Origin: Ramicandelaber brevisporus
Taxonomy: Eukaryota > Kickxellomycota > Ramicandelaberales > Ramicandelaberaceae
Reading direction: 5' to 3'
DNA length: 16,838 bases
Assembly: GCA_025201865.1 (NCBI GenBank)
Contig: MU602758.1
Location: 32,299 to 49,136, forward strand
The notes under the pieces were generated by a model. It saw nothing but the letters and a program-made list of their open reading frames with translations. It did not search any database and had not been told where the DNA came from. Made by a program: the position numbers and the translations under genes. Of this stretch, positions 5,901-14,136 are shown in pieces; position 1 is the first letter of the stretch, and each line of letters starts with the position of its first letter.

Positions 5901-8885
5901 ATGCACCCGCGGACTGGTACCGCAGGGTCGCGGCTGGAGATGACGAGGGCAGCGGGTCTTGCCCTCGCGCTTCTGGTGACGTTCCTATCCTCAACTGCCT
6001 TGGCATCAACGACAACAACTACGACAACAACGACGACAGCGACAGCTGCAACAGAATCTGCGGTCTCTACTTCTCATCTCATCAGTGCGCGCGCCAGCTT
6101 GAATGCAACCACTCTGAACAACGCGACAGCATCCTCCAATGGCACAACTACGCTCTTCCTCGCCGACCCGCTCGATCTCTTGAGTCTCGCCCCGACCGTC
6201 CAGAAAGCCACACTCTTACTCAACTACATTTCTGCAGCTGCATCGGTGCTGGTCGTCATTTTGTATGCCACTGCGCGATTCAAGTTCCGTGACAGGCGTG
6301 CAGTTAAGTTGCCAGTGTCGCGCTTAACATTGTGGTTTGCACTTGCGGCAGCTGGTGGATGTGTTGCCTCGCTGCTGCTGATGCACAGTGGCCAAATCTC
6401 ACCGTCCAATGTGACAACAGCCAGCTCTCAGAAGCGTTCCATGGTGAAGACCGAATCGATGGACGATGTAATGCAACTGGTCCGCCAGCTCAATGTCAAA
6501 ATTATAGCTACTAACGCGCTGATTATCAAAGCCAGCGTATTCCTATCTCGATTGTTCTCACTGTGGAAGATGATGCTGTCATTCGTGCTTGTTTATCAGC
6601 TTGCTCGTGATTTCTTGTTCAAGACGCCGGAGATTCCAACTGAAGAAGATGAACACATTCCATTTGGACTGGAGCACATTCATCTTGCTGACCAGAGTCG
6701 CATCAACCTCGGCTTGGGCAACCATTCCACAGCGGCTCTGGCCCAGGCTGTTTCAGAAATCTCCGGTGCATCTGTATCGAATCAGCAGCCTCAGCTCGCA
6801 ACACTGAGTGTTCACGGAAAGTATCAAGCGGCAGCTGCAGCCTTGGCAGCTCTCAGTGGCTCGTCGGTAAACGGAGGCGGCTTCAACGACCATCACTACG
6901 GATTTATGACCTTTATGCCAGCAGCTGGTTTATCGGTTGGGTTTCTGCTCGATTTCGACATGGACTACTCGCCAGACTTGCTCGCTATTGCCGCAGACAT
7001 CGTTCCTACAACTTCCCAGCAAATCCGGACCTGGATATGCTACAACGGCTGGACTCTCTTGGCAGCCGGTCTCGGTTTCGCAATTGTTGCATTGGTTCTT
7101 GTCAAAACCGCCTTTGTGCACATTATCCGCAATCGGCGTCGTAAAGCTGACATGCGCATGGCTGCTGAGCAGTTTGCTCTCGGCCACACAACCACTCTTG
7201 GTGAGAAAGAAGCCCCGATTGTTGATCAGTCTCTTCGTCGCCGCATTTACGCTGGGCTGTCGTATGGCCAAAAGAAGCTGTGGCACATTGCAAGCATGGA
7301 CTTGGTGACTGTGCTTTACCGACGTGCTTTGCGGACAGCCGTTGGATTCTTGGCTGTTGTCGTCATGTGCTATGCTGGACAGGCACTGTTTAACGCAAGT
7401 GCATCGCTCAAATTTGAAACCGCATTGCTTAACAACGGGATTGTTACTGTGCGTCGTGTACTGTGGGCATGGAGTCTAATTGGACCCGCTAGTTTTGGTG
7501 TGTTGCAAATGCTGTTTGCAATGACAGGACCTGCAATCTCCCCGCTGCTTATTATCATACTCACCTCAGTTCGTGGCGTGTTCAGCAGCCGTAAAGGCAA
7601 TGGTAACAGCTCAACATCGACTCCTGGTATGGAGATGAGTGAGACCAAATATGGCGGCAGCGGCGGTGACCCGCATAACATGCGCAAGTTCTCTACTGAC
7701 GGCAGCGTGTACAATGGTGATACTGAGGATTACGATGCTTTAAGTGGGCTGGACTCCAATACCAACTGGTTTGGCGACATGGTTCCTCAGCCTCGAGATC
7801 ACACCAATGGCTATCCTCGTCAGTTTGCTCTGCCTGATGCAACTCGCAGTCAGCTTCAGCGTGATATCGCATTTGAGCGTGGAATGAACTTTATCGATTT
7901 GACTGGTGGCAGTAAAGTTAAGGAGCAAGCTCAGTCGCAGTCACAATCGCAGCCGCAGCAGATCAATCCAATGCTTGTTCGCGAAAAGACATCCAAACTG
8001 AAGCGGAACGCTACAGCCAAAGGAACAGCAGCAGTGGCGGCAAAGACTAAGACAGTGCCTGAATTGGTTATTGAGCACATGACCGTAACTAGCGATCCAA
8101 TCGCGTCTCCAACTGTGGCATTCCCAATTGGTGGGGCCATCAAACCCGCCAATACCTCCAATGCCGCTGCCGCTACTGCTGCCGCTGCTGTTGCTGGTGG
8201 TGGTAAGATTGCTCAAGTGATAGCTGAAGGCTCCCAGCGAATCAATGAACGAAAGCAGCAGCAATACTATTTCAACATGCACCAGAGGATGATGCAACAG
8301 AGAGAGCTGCATGAATCGCATGAGCAACCCCAAGAAGATGGAGGTCAGCACTATCCGAGTGAAGTTAGTGTGAACACATTTGGCAATGGAGGAGCTGGAC
8401 TCTCTGCAAACCATCAACAGCAGCTCTCCAATTCTTCGTCATTGCCTCCGAATATAGACTTGTTCCCCGCCGTTGTGACTCCAACCACGCCATTCTTAAA
8501 CACATTGACAGCATCTGGCAACACTGACACCATTCTCGGAGGTCACAGGCAGCAGTCATCGCTTGGCACCCAGGGACTTGAAAGTGTGACATCAACTAAT
8601 GCCAGCAATAACAGTCTGAACACTGTCATTTACGATGGTCAACGCGCGAATCAAAGGACCGTTACAGCCGTTCGACCAGCATTTGGAATGATTACCAACA
8701 ACGAAGCTCTACCTGCCCATTCATCATCCACTCCGCAGCAACGAGCAGTCCACAGGTATGAAGACATGGATGCCATCAGCGAATGCACGAGATCGTCGGT
8801 CTCGTCGTTCAACTACGACATCTACAAGGCCTCGGCTGTCACCACTGCTGCCTCATCTGGATCCAACACCAAGCAGCCTTACTAA
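5901..8885 (+). CDS. Predicted seven-transmembrane receptor-like protein with long cytoplasmic tail
   Basis: The product has 994 residues from ATG 5901; a second in-frame ATG at 5940 (Met14) would give a tighter signal peptide. The signal peptide ends near ALA35. It is followed by a ten-Thr run and an extracellular segment with N-glycosylation sites (N68, N74, N80). Hydrophobic segments lie at about 104-125, 143-162, 208-238, 334-351, 383-404, 477-497 and 521-556. Basic clusters (126-137, 410-418, 446-448, 474-478) fall on the predicted cytoplasmic side and further glycosylation sites (N170, N498) on the outside, which supports seven spans with N-out/C-in topology. That is the layout of G-protein-coupled receptors. 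I see no diagnostic DRY, NPxxY or fungal pheromone-receptor motif, so the receptor call is structural only. A ~95-residue cytoplasmic loop separates spans 3 and 4. The tail (about 560-994) is rich in Ser, Gln, Asn and Ala and contains RKFS598, a PKA-type site. No family recognised; a non-receptor polytopic membrane protein remains possible. Confidence 0.8.
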   Translation: MHPRTGTAGSRLEMTRAAGLALALLVTFLSSTALASTTTTTTTTTTATAATESAVSTSHLISARASLNATTLNNATASSNGTTTLFLADPLDLLSLAPTVQKATLLLNYISAAASVLVVILYATARFKFRDRRAVKLPVSRLTLWFALAAAGGCVASLLLMHSGQISPSNVTTASSQKRSMVKTESMDDVMQLVRQLNVKIIATNALIIKASVFLSRLFSLWKMMLSFVLVYQLARDFLFKTPEIPTEEDEHIPFGLEHIHLADQSRINLGLGNHSTAALAQAVSEISGASVSNQQPQLATLSVHGKYQAAAAALAALSGSSVNGGGFNDHHYGFMTFMPAAGLSVGFLLDFDMDYSPDLLAIAADIVPTTSQQIRTWICYNGWTLLAAGLGFAIVALVLVKTAFVHIIRNRRRKADMRMAAEQFALGHTTTLGEKEAPIVDQSLRRRIYAGLSYGQKKLWHIASMDLVTVLYRRALRTAVGFLAVVVMCYAGQALFNASASLKFETALLNNGIVTVRRVLWAWSLIGPASFGVLQMLFAMTGPAISPLLIIILTSVRGVFSSRKGNGNSSTSTPGMEMSETKYGGSGGDPHNMRKFSTDGSVYNGDTEDYDALSGLDSNTNWFGDMVPQPRDHTNGYPRQFALPDATRSQLQRDIAFERGMNFIDLTGGSKVKEQAQSQSQSQPQQINPMLVREKTSKLKRNATAKGTAAVAAKTKTVPELVIEHMTVTSDPIASPTVAFPIGGAIKPANTSNAAAATAAAAVAGGGKIAQVIAEGSQRINERKQQQYYFNMHQRMMQQRELHESHEQPQEDGGQHYPSEVSVNTFGNGGAGLSANHQQQLSNSSSLPPNIDLFPAVVTPTTPFLNTLTASGNTDTILGGHRQQSSLGTQGLESVTSTNASNNSLNTVIYDGQRANQRTVTAVRPAFGMITNNEALPAHSSSTPQQRAVHRYEDMDAISECTRSSVSSFNYDIYKASAVTTAASSGSNTKQPY

Positions 8886-9008
8886 ACCTAGTCTCTCTCC
8901 AATACTCTCTCTCTCTATCCAATACCCTTTCTCTCCTCCTTCCCAATTAAAAAACAAAGCAAGTAAAAACAAAAAATTATGATTTAAATAGCTTTTCTTC
9001 CCTTAAGT
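8886..9008. other. Convergent 3' region between the 7TM and polymerase genes
   Basis: Only 123 bp separate the two stop codons. The left half is CT-rich (CTCTCTCTCT, TCCAATAC twice) and the right half is A/T-rich (AATTAAAAAACAAAG, ATTTAAAT). No consensus AATAAA is present on either strand, so both mRNAs probably end inside or beyond each other's coding 3' ends, with overlapping transcripts. Confidence 0.6.
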
Positions 9009-12000
9009 TTACCACAGTTCATCAAATCTAACCAAGGTGCTGGAAGACTCATCCGCATCCGTCTGTGCTTTACGACGCATATAGAAGATGGGACAGTCGT
9101 TACTACTACAAATGACATCTTGGTGCAAACTGCCCTGACAACGCTGACACTGCGTCCAGCAACGACCAAACCGAGATTCAGCCACATTGTGGTCAGTCAA
9201 GAACTTGCGGTAAATCTCTGGAGCGCGTAACATGCAGTTATCACAGAGTGGACGATCATCTGGCCGACCATGCATCTTGGGGATGCGAGACTTGCAGCCC
9301 AAACAAGTGACAGTTTTGGATGCAAACTTCATGATTCCAACAGACGCAGATGGAGCAGAGACGTGGATGGCTCGAGTATGACTGCCCTTCGTCAGCAAGT
9401 CCTCGGCAGACGCACCCAGAATTGGCTCAAACAGACGCACCAGCGGACCGGCCAGCTGGTGATCCAGATACCAGCGGGTATCGACCGACAGGTTCTTGTC
9501 GAGAACATGCAGTGGATCCTCAGCGTTGTCGCTAGATGTTGTGCCCTTGGCTCCCTTGATGATGACGTACGGAATACGATCACCCATCTGTGGCGCAGAG
9601 CCTGGATCACGCTTGCGCATCTTCTCAGCCAATTCCATGTGAGCCTGCTTGGTCTTGGTCTCGGTCTTGGTCAGCTCCTTCGAAATGATGAGCTGCTGGA
9701 TATCGATCTTGTTCTGAAGCAAGTCAGAAATGACACTCTTGACATAATTCAGCGCAGCATTCTTGTCACGGTCGTGGAAAATCAAGCGCATGCAGCGATC
9801 GAGCACCATGGGCACCAGCGGGCAGTTGTCACGGCGCACTGTTTCGAGACCCTTGGTATCCAGCTTGTCAAACTTATCCGGGCGAGTCCAGTACAGTCCA
9901 GCATAGCGCTTCTTGTTGATGAGCAGATATGGCCAGTACACCTTCTCAAACTCAAGCTTGATTGGTGGGCGATTAAACACAGATGTCACATACTCGGCAG
10001 CTTCTTTACCAATGCGCATAGTCTCTTCCAAGCTGCTCATGCCAAAGTTAATCATGACTGAATCGGTATCACCATAAATGACAACTGCATCGCTTGGATG
10101 ACCGTTGGCCTTCGAGTACTTGGACTCAACTGCACTCTTGGCAATGTTGATCATCTCACGACCAAACGCAGTGACACTTGATGAAATTGCCAGGCACGGC
10201 AGACGACCCTTGGCGAAACCAGTAAATCCATACACAGAGTTGGCGGTAACTTTGAGCGCAAGCTGACGACCATTAAGACAAGCCTTCTTGAACGGATCCG
10301 ACTCTTCCTTGAGCATTGCACGCGCACGCTTACGAGCAGCCAGCAAGTCCTCGAGAATCTGCGGCAGCACACCGCGATACTTTGCAGCAGTGACAAATCG
10401 GTCGCCAGTTGGTGTCACAATGAAATCAACGTCCTTTTGAAGTCGAAACTTGGCAATATCACCGTCATTGATCAGTGTCGAGTAGCACAGATTGCGGGCC
10501 ATAATAATGGATGGATACAGCGATGCAAAGTCGAGGGTGGCAATCGGCACTTCGTAGTATCCACGGATGGGTTCAAGCACATGAGCACCCTGGAACGTCT
10601 CATCGGTCCGCTGGTCAAATGTCGGAATGAGCACATTGTGACGACGAGCATGTCGATACAGCTGCGAAATGACTCGAATTTCTTGCGCACGCTCAAACAA
10701 CATTGTCATTGGCAAGCCCATTACACGAGCCATCTCCACGTAGTTAAACATTGTCATCAACTTGTCCATCAATCGCTGCGGCAGATATGCATCCTTCAGA
10801 CAGTACAGAGCCAAGCGACGTCGAGTCTCATCATTGTTATTGTGCAACTCTGTGATGATAGAATGATGCACATCCTCCTTCTGTTCCTTCAAAAAGTGCT
10901 GGCAAACTGCATTCAGCTTGAATGAGCGCAGCTTGTACTCCTTTTGGATGACTTGATACATGTCAATGTGCACACGGCCATTCATGTTTGTAGACTTGAG
11001 AACACCAGTGCTGCCTCCACCACGGGCAATCTGCTTGGACTGGATCTTGGATCGCACACCACGCAATCGACCGAGGTACGGGAAATTCTCACAATCACGC
11101 AGTTCTGTAGCACGGTCAATCAAGTACGGAATATCGAAGTTGGCAGTGTTGTAGCCAATGATGATATCCGGATCAACATGCTCGACAAACTCGCGCCATG
11201 ACTTGAGCATATCCGACTCGTTGGCAAACTCAAGAACATGAGTGCCAGTGATTGGAGCACACGTTTTGAGGTTGAAGATGTTGCGGATGAACGGAGTGTC
11301 TTCTCCATGGACAGTGACCATGTTGGCAATCTGGATAACGGGATCATGCTCGGGCTCGGGGAAGATACCTTTACGACCAGCACACTCAATATCGAACGAC
11401 AGAATACGCAGCGGTGCAATCATGGACCAGTTTGAATCAGCTGGATCGTGGCTGATAACATCACGGAAGTCGGCAATGGCCTCAATTTGGCATGTGCTCA
11501 TGACATGATGCTCATCAACCACGCGCGAGTACTTTCCAGCCGGCACTTCTATCCAGCTGGCACCGTTGATGTTACAGTCAACCATGAAGCGAAGTACAAA
11601 CTCCAAGTTGCTCTCAAATGTACGTGAGGTGTAGCCAGGATTGGTGTGGATCTCGCCGCGTTCAATGGCCTGGCGTGCAAATCCAAGCAGACGCTGCTGG
11701 CGAATAATGATCTTGACAAAGTTGGCATTCTGGTTGCCCGAATATCCATAAATGCTTTGGCCATCATGAGGCACAATATCAATTACACATGCACCGCCAC
11801 TCAATGACCCGCCGCCACCAACCACAGGCATGCCACCGCCACCGCCGTCGTCATCATCGTCACCGCCAGCCATTGCACCAAAGCCAGCACGTGGATTGCG
11901 CCGAATGGCAGCTTCGAGACCTTGCTTGAATGCCGCATAATTGTTACCACCGGCTGAATTCAAAGGAGCGATTGCATAGAAATACGGTCGGAATCCACGC

Positions 12001-12605
12001 ACACGCAGCATCGCGCTGTTGCCTTCTCGAGTGACACCAAACATGCGGAACTCTGGGTCGCCAGACTGCGGGTCACTGCCCTCCAACACTTCAAGCTGCT
12101 GGAATACAAGTGGATCTTTGCGTGTGTTGAGACGAACAGACTTGCGAGGCCATGCTGAAGCATAATTGATGTGGCCGTCTTCATCCATCTCGACGCCCTT
12201 GAGCTGAGAGAGATGCTGGATTTCCTCCGATTGCAATTGAGAACTCGATTCATCAGGAACTGGCTCCTTGACGGCTTTGGCAGCAACCTCTCGAATGTGC
12301 TGCTCCAGTCTGGCGGCCAGACCCACAATCTGCCTTGATTTGATGCCAGTGGCAGAGCTTGACTGCATACCACCACCAATACCACCACCAGCAGCAACAG
12401 CAGGTGACTGTGTGGAGGCAAAGGCACTGGCAGAGACTTGGGAGTGTCCAGATTTCTTGACACGCTTGCGACGTGCACCAGGGATCGAGCTGCTACTGAG
12501 ACCAGATCCACCCTTGGAGCTGCCGCTGGTGTCAACATCGGGCTCTTCGTCAAATACAAAGGCCTCGCCGATGTCAGACTCGTTGAACTCGTCAAAATCG
12601 TCCAT
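9009..12605 (-). CDS. POL3: DNA polymerase delta catalytic subunit
   Basis: This 1198-residue B-family replicative polymerase (human POLD1 is about 1107) carries out leading/lagging-strand synthesis and proofreading in the nucleus. The exonuclease motifs are intact: Exo I FDIE (D405, E407), Exo II YNTANFD (D491) and Exo III YCLKD (D605). The polymerase motifs are also intact: motif A DFASLYPSI (D692), motif B K785...NSVYG and motif C YGDTDS (D846, D848). The C-terminus has both cysteine modules: CysA C1101/C1104/C1121/C1124 (zinc, PCNA-related) and CysB C1153/C1156/C1166/C1171 (iron-sulphur cluster, binding accessory subunits). The extra length comes from an N-terminal ~90-residue low-complexity region with a basic cluster RRKRVKK (45-51), and from an Asp/Gly-rich insert at about 243-272. 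The start is the ATG followed by an acidic MDDFDEFNES; a TTG three codons upstream is ignored. No catalytic residue is missing, so it is presumed functional and essential. It converges with the 7TM gene and diverges from the glutamate-cysteine ligase gene. Confidence 0.97.
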   Translation of the reverse strand: MDDFDEFNESDIGEAFVFDEEPDVDTSGSSKGGSGLSSSSIPGARRKRVKKSGHSQVSASAFASTQSPAVAAGGGIGGGMQSSSATGIKSRQIVGLAARLEQHIREVAAKAVKEPVPDESSSQLQSEEIQHLSQLKGVEMDEDGHINYASAWPRKSVRLNTRKDPLVFQQLEVLEGSDPQSGDPEFRMFGVTREGNSAMLRVRGFRPYFYAIAPLNSAGGNNYAAFKQGLEAAIRRNPRAGFGAMAGGDDDDDGGGGGMPVVGGGGSLSGGACVIDIVPHDGQSIYGYSGNQNANFVKIIIRQQRLLGFARQAIERGEIHTNPGYTSRTFESNLEFVLRFMVDCNINGASWIEVPAGKYSRVVDEHHVMSTCQIEAIADFRDVISHDPADSNWSMIAPLRILSFDIECAGRKGIFPEPEHDPVIQIANMVTVHGEDTPFIRNIFNLKTCAPITGTHVLEFANESDMLKSWREFVEHVDPDIIIGYNTANFDIPYLIDRATELRDCENFPYLGRLRGVRSKIQSKQIARGGGSTGVLKSTNMNGRVHIDMYQVIQKEYKLRSFKLNAVCQHFLKEQKEDVHHSIITELHNNNDETRRRLALYCLKDAYLPQRLMDKLMTMFNYVEMARVMGLPMTMLFERAQEIRVISQLYRHARRHNVLIPTFDQRTDETFQGAHVLEPIRGYYEVPIATLDFASLYPSIIMARNLCYSTLINDGDIAKFRLQKDVDFIVTPTGDRFVTAAKYRGVLPQILEDLLAARKRARAMLKEESDPFKKACLNGRQLALKVTANSVYGFTGFAKGRLPCLAISSSVTAFGREMINIAKSAVESKYSKANGHPSDAVVIYGDTDSVMINFGMSSLEETMRIGKEAAEYVTSVFNRPPIKLEFEKVYWPYLLINKKRYAGLYWTRPDKFDKLDTKGLETVRRDNCPLVPMVLDRCMRLIFHDRDKNAALNYVKSVISDLLQNKIDIQQLIISKELTKTETKTKQAHMELAEKMRKRDPGSAPQMGDRIPYVIIKGAKGTTSSDNAEDPLHVLDKNLSVDTRWYLDHQLAGPLVRLFEPILGASAEDLLTKGSHTRAIHVSAPSASVGIMKFASKTVTCLGCKSRIPKMHGRPDDRPLCDNCMLRAPEIYRKFLTDHNVAESRFGRCWTQCQRCQGSLHQDVICSSNDCPIFYMRRKAQTDADESSSTLVRFDELW

Positions 12606-12624
12606 TGTTAGCAAGAAAAAGTAC

Positions 12625-12643
12625 TGTGTGTGTGTGTGTGTGT
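12625..12643 (+). repeat. (TG)9 microsatellite in the polymerase leader
   Basis: A perfect dinucleotide run starting 20 bp upstream of the polymerase ATG. In the mRNA sense it reads as CA repeats, immediately before the short segment leading into the start codon. Confidence 0.85.
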
Positions 12644-12660
12644 TTGTGCGATTTGATTAT

Positions 12661-12691
12661 GTTTTGTTTTGTTTTGTTTTTGTTTGTTTTG
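12661..12691 (+). repeat. GTTTT pentanucleotide repeat
   Basis: Three perfect GTTTT units followed by degenerate ones. In the polymerase mRNA sense this is a CAAAA-rich, G-free leader, similar in character to the CAA and AGAAC leaders elsewhere in the window. Confidence 0.8.
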
Positions 12692-13021
12692 GTGCTGATC
12701 TGCTGTTGCTGAGGAGGAAAGTGCTGTGTGTAATTCTGCTGCGCATTCTACGTCACCGATGATGTCGACAAACTGAGATGATCTGGTATGATACACTGTC
12801 AAAAAGAAGGAGCAGTAACATGATGTCTATTCACAAGTGTTGACTACTGGATATCTTCCACGAGTCTGAACGAACTCTATCATCGTCTTTCCCATGCTGG
12901 ATGCTTTTCTAACTCGTTGCCGTGATGCTCTCTTCTATTCGTTTCGTTTCTCCACTTTCCTTGTTTGTATAGAACGAGTTAGAGTCCATTTAACTCTTCC
13001 GCTTAAAGTCATATTCTTTAA

Positions 13022-13027
13022 ACGCGT
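13022..13027. promoter_or_regulatory. MluI cell-cycle box (ACGCGT)
   Basis: A perfect palindromic ACGCGT lies 417 bp upstream of the polymerase ATG. In yeasts, this element binds MBF and drives G1/S expression of replication genes, including the polymerase delta catalytic gene. The role here is inferred from the element plus the identity of the gene. Confidence 0.45.
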
Positions 13028-13230
13028 GCATTCTGTTTAGCAGCTAATGTTGGGTGTTGGATGCTCCAAATCGGATACTGGCGAGTCCTCCCCACCGACA
13101 CCGCCATTAACCATCGTGTAACCCTTTCGGGAGATCAAAACATTCACATACCCACGCTCAACATTCACACTGACACAGCAGCTTCAGCTTCGAACAGCCA
13201 TCGCCAAAACAAAGACTTGCAAGCATGGCA

Positions 13231-13250
13231 TTTGCTCTGCTTTGCTCTGC
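13231..13250 (+). repeat. Tandem TTTGCTCTGC decamer
   Basis: Two perfect head-to-tail copies of a 10-base unit. The 14-base core 13236-13249 is identical to 5489-5502 upstream of the 7TM gene. Confidence 0.8.
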
Positions 13251-13342
13251 GATTCACAATTGATCAAACTTTCCGTCTTTGGCCGTTGTGACAGTCTCCA
13301 AAAAAATAAACTCAACAGTTTGCATCAGCCAACGAATGCAGC

Positions 13343-13343
13343 C

Positions 13344-13381
<38 letters not shown>

Positions 13382-13382
13382 A
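13343..13382 (+). repeat. (CAA)13 microsatellite
   Basis: About 40 bases of perfect CAA trinucleotide repeat in non-coding DNA, followed by shorter CAACAAC/CAGCC remnants to 13401. It lies over 1.1 kb from the ligase start and about 740 bp from the polymerase start. Confidence 0.9.
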
Positions 13383-13439
13383 CACAGCCAACAACAGCCA
13401 CCGTTTTGGGAAATGCTCTGAAAGAGAGAGTGAGAGAGA

Positions 13440-13579
13440 GCGCGCGCGCTTTTGTGTGTGAGTGTGTGTGTGAGTGTGTGAAGGGATTCACATCGATCAT
13501 CAACACTCAACAAACACGCACGTGCGTACACAAACGTACGTGCGCAGAGAACAGTATAGCGCACGCGCGCGCGTACGCA
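13440..13579. repeat. Alternating purine-pyrimidine (Z-DNA-prone) blocks
   Basis: Strictly alternating runs lie at 13440-13449 (GC)5, 13514-13532 (19 nt), 13534-13546 (13 nt) and 13559-13579 (21 nt, with a central CG run). A GT-rich tract (13453-13480) lies between the first two. Within them are the perfect palindromes ACGCACGTGCGT (13516-13527), ACGTACGT (13534-13541) and GCGTACGC (13571-13578). A further 16-nt run lies at 13696-13711. Confidence 0.7.
13519..13524. promoter_or_regulatory. E-box CACGTG (distal)
   Basis: The core of the 12-bp palindrome 13516-13527. CACGTG is bound by bHLH factors such as Cbf1, which acts with Met4 on sulphur-amino-acid genes in yeast. Function here is inferred. 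Confidence 0.35.
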
Positions 13580-13942
13580 AGTGTTGCAAATCACATCCGT
13601 GATCTCGCACTGTATTTGGGATATTCCCCTTATCACGCCATTAAATGCGGCTGATTGTGTTCCGTTGCCGCTGCCATTGCTGCCGCCTCTGCTGCTGCGT
13701 GCGCGTGCACGAATTTCAGTGAACATCTCTTAATTAGACTGGACATTCCTTTCCTTTCCATTTTCCCTCTCCTACTCTTTCTCCTACTCCAAGCACCATT
13801 CACCCGCTGTTACGAATTGCAATCCCTGTTTCAAAGTCACCCGCGATCACATTTTACTGTAACGCCAAGTCTGCTGTGAACACTTACACAGGCGTCTCTT
13901 TCCACCTTTGTGTTCTTTTTTTTTGGTTTTATCTCTTCGTAC

Positions 13943-13949
13943 TGACTAG
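13943..13949 (+). promoter_or_regulatory. AP-1/Yap1-like site TGACTAG
   Basis: One base away from the Yap1-type TGACTAA element known to control glutamate-cysteine ligase in yeast. A single near-match in 1.9 kb is weak evidence. Confidence 0.2.
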
Positions 13950-13958
13950 CCCTCCCTA

Positions 13959-14072
13959 TTGAGGTGCCACATTCCATCCTCTTGCCAAAGAGTATAGAGA
14001 AGAGAGAGACAAAAAGAGAAAGAGAGAGAGAGAAAAGGAGAGAGAAAGAGAGAGACAAGGTTGAGGTGCCAC
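13959..14072 (+). repeat. 12-bp direct repeat TTGAGGTGCCAC
   Basis: Identical copies at 13959-13970 and 14061-14072, spaced 102 bp, flank the purine tract upstream of the ligase TATA box. This suggests a repeated transcription-factor site; the factor is unknown. Confidence 0.6.
13996..14055 (+). repeat. GA-rich polypurine tract
   Basis: Sixty bases that are purine except for one C at 14010; the last 45 are purine only and partly mirror-symmetric. Its final AGAGAGAGAC (14047-14056) is the exact complement of GTCTCTCTCT at 14092-14101. Such tracts can form triplex DNA or bind GAGA-type factors. Confidence 0.75.
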
Positions 14073-14129
14073 CGCCAAAAACAGCTCAGTGGTCTCTCTC
14101 TCATTTTTTCTTATTGTTATTTTTTGGCA

Positions 14130-14136
14130 TATAAAT
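14130..14136 (+). promoter_or_regulatory. TATA box of glutamate-cysteine ligase gene
   Basis: TATAAAT lies 354 bp upstream of the ATG. The predicted leader downstream (about 14165-14489) contains no ATG, which supports 14490 as the start. A second CACGTG E-box (14155-14160) lies just after it. Confidence 0.5.

Noticed and set aside
9270-10061. 263-codon antisense frame within the polymerase gene
   Set aside because: A shadow of the polymerase coding strand; no independent features.
11960-12595. 211-codon minus-strand frame overlapping the polymerase N-terminus
   Set aside because: An out-of-frame shadow of the biased polymerase sequence; Ser/Leu-rich without a domain.
13305-13310. AATAAA poly(A)-type hexamer
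   Set aside because: It lies between two divergent promoters with no upstream plus-strand gene to terminate.
13325-13726. 133-codon minus-strand frame in the divergent promoter
   Set aside because: Its product is mostly translated CAA, GT and GC repeats.
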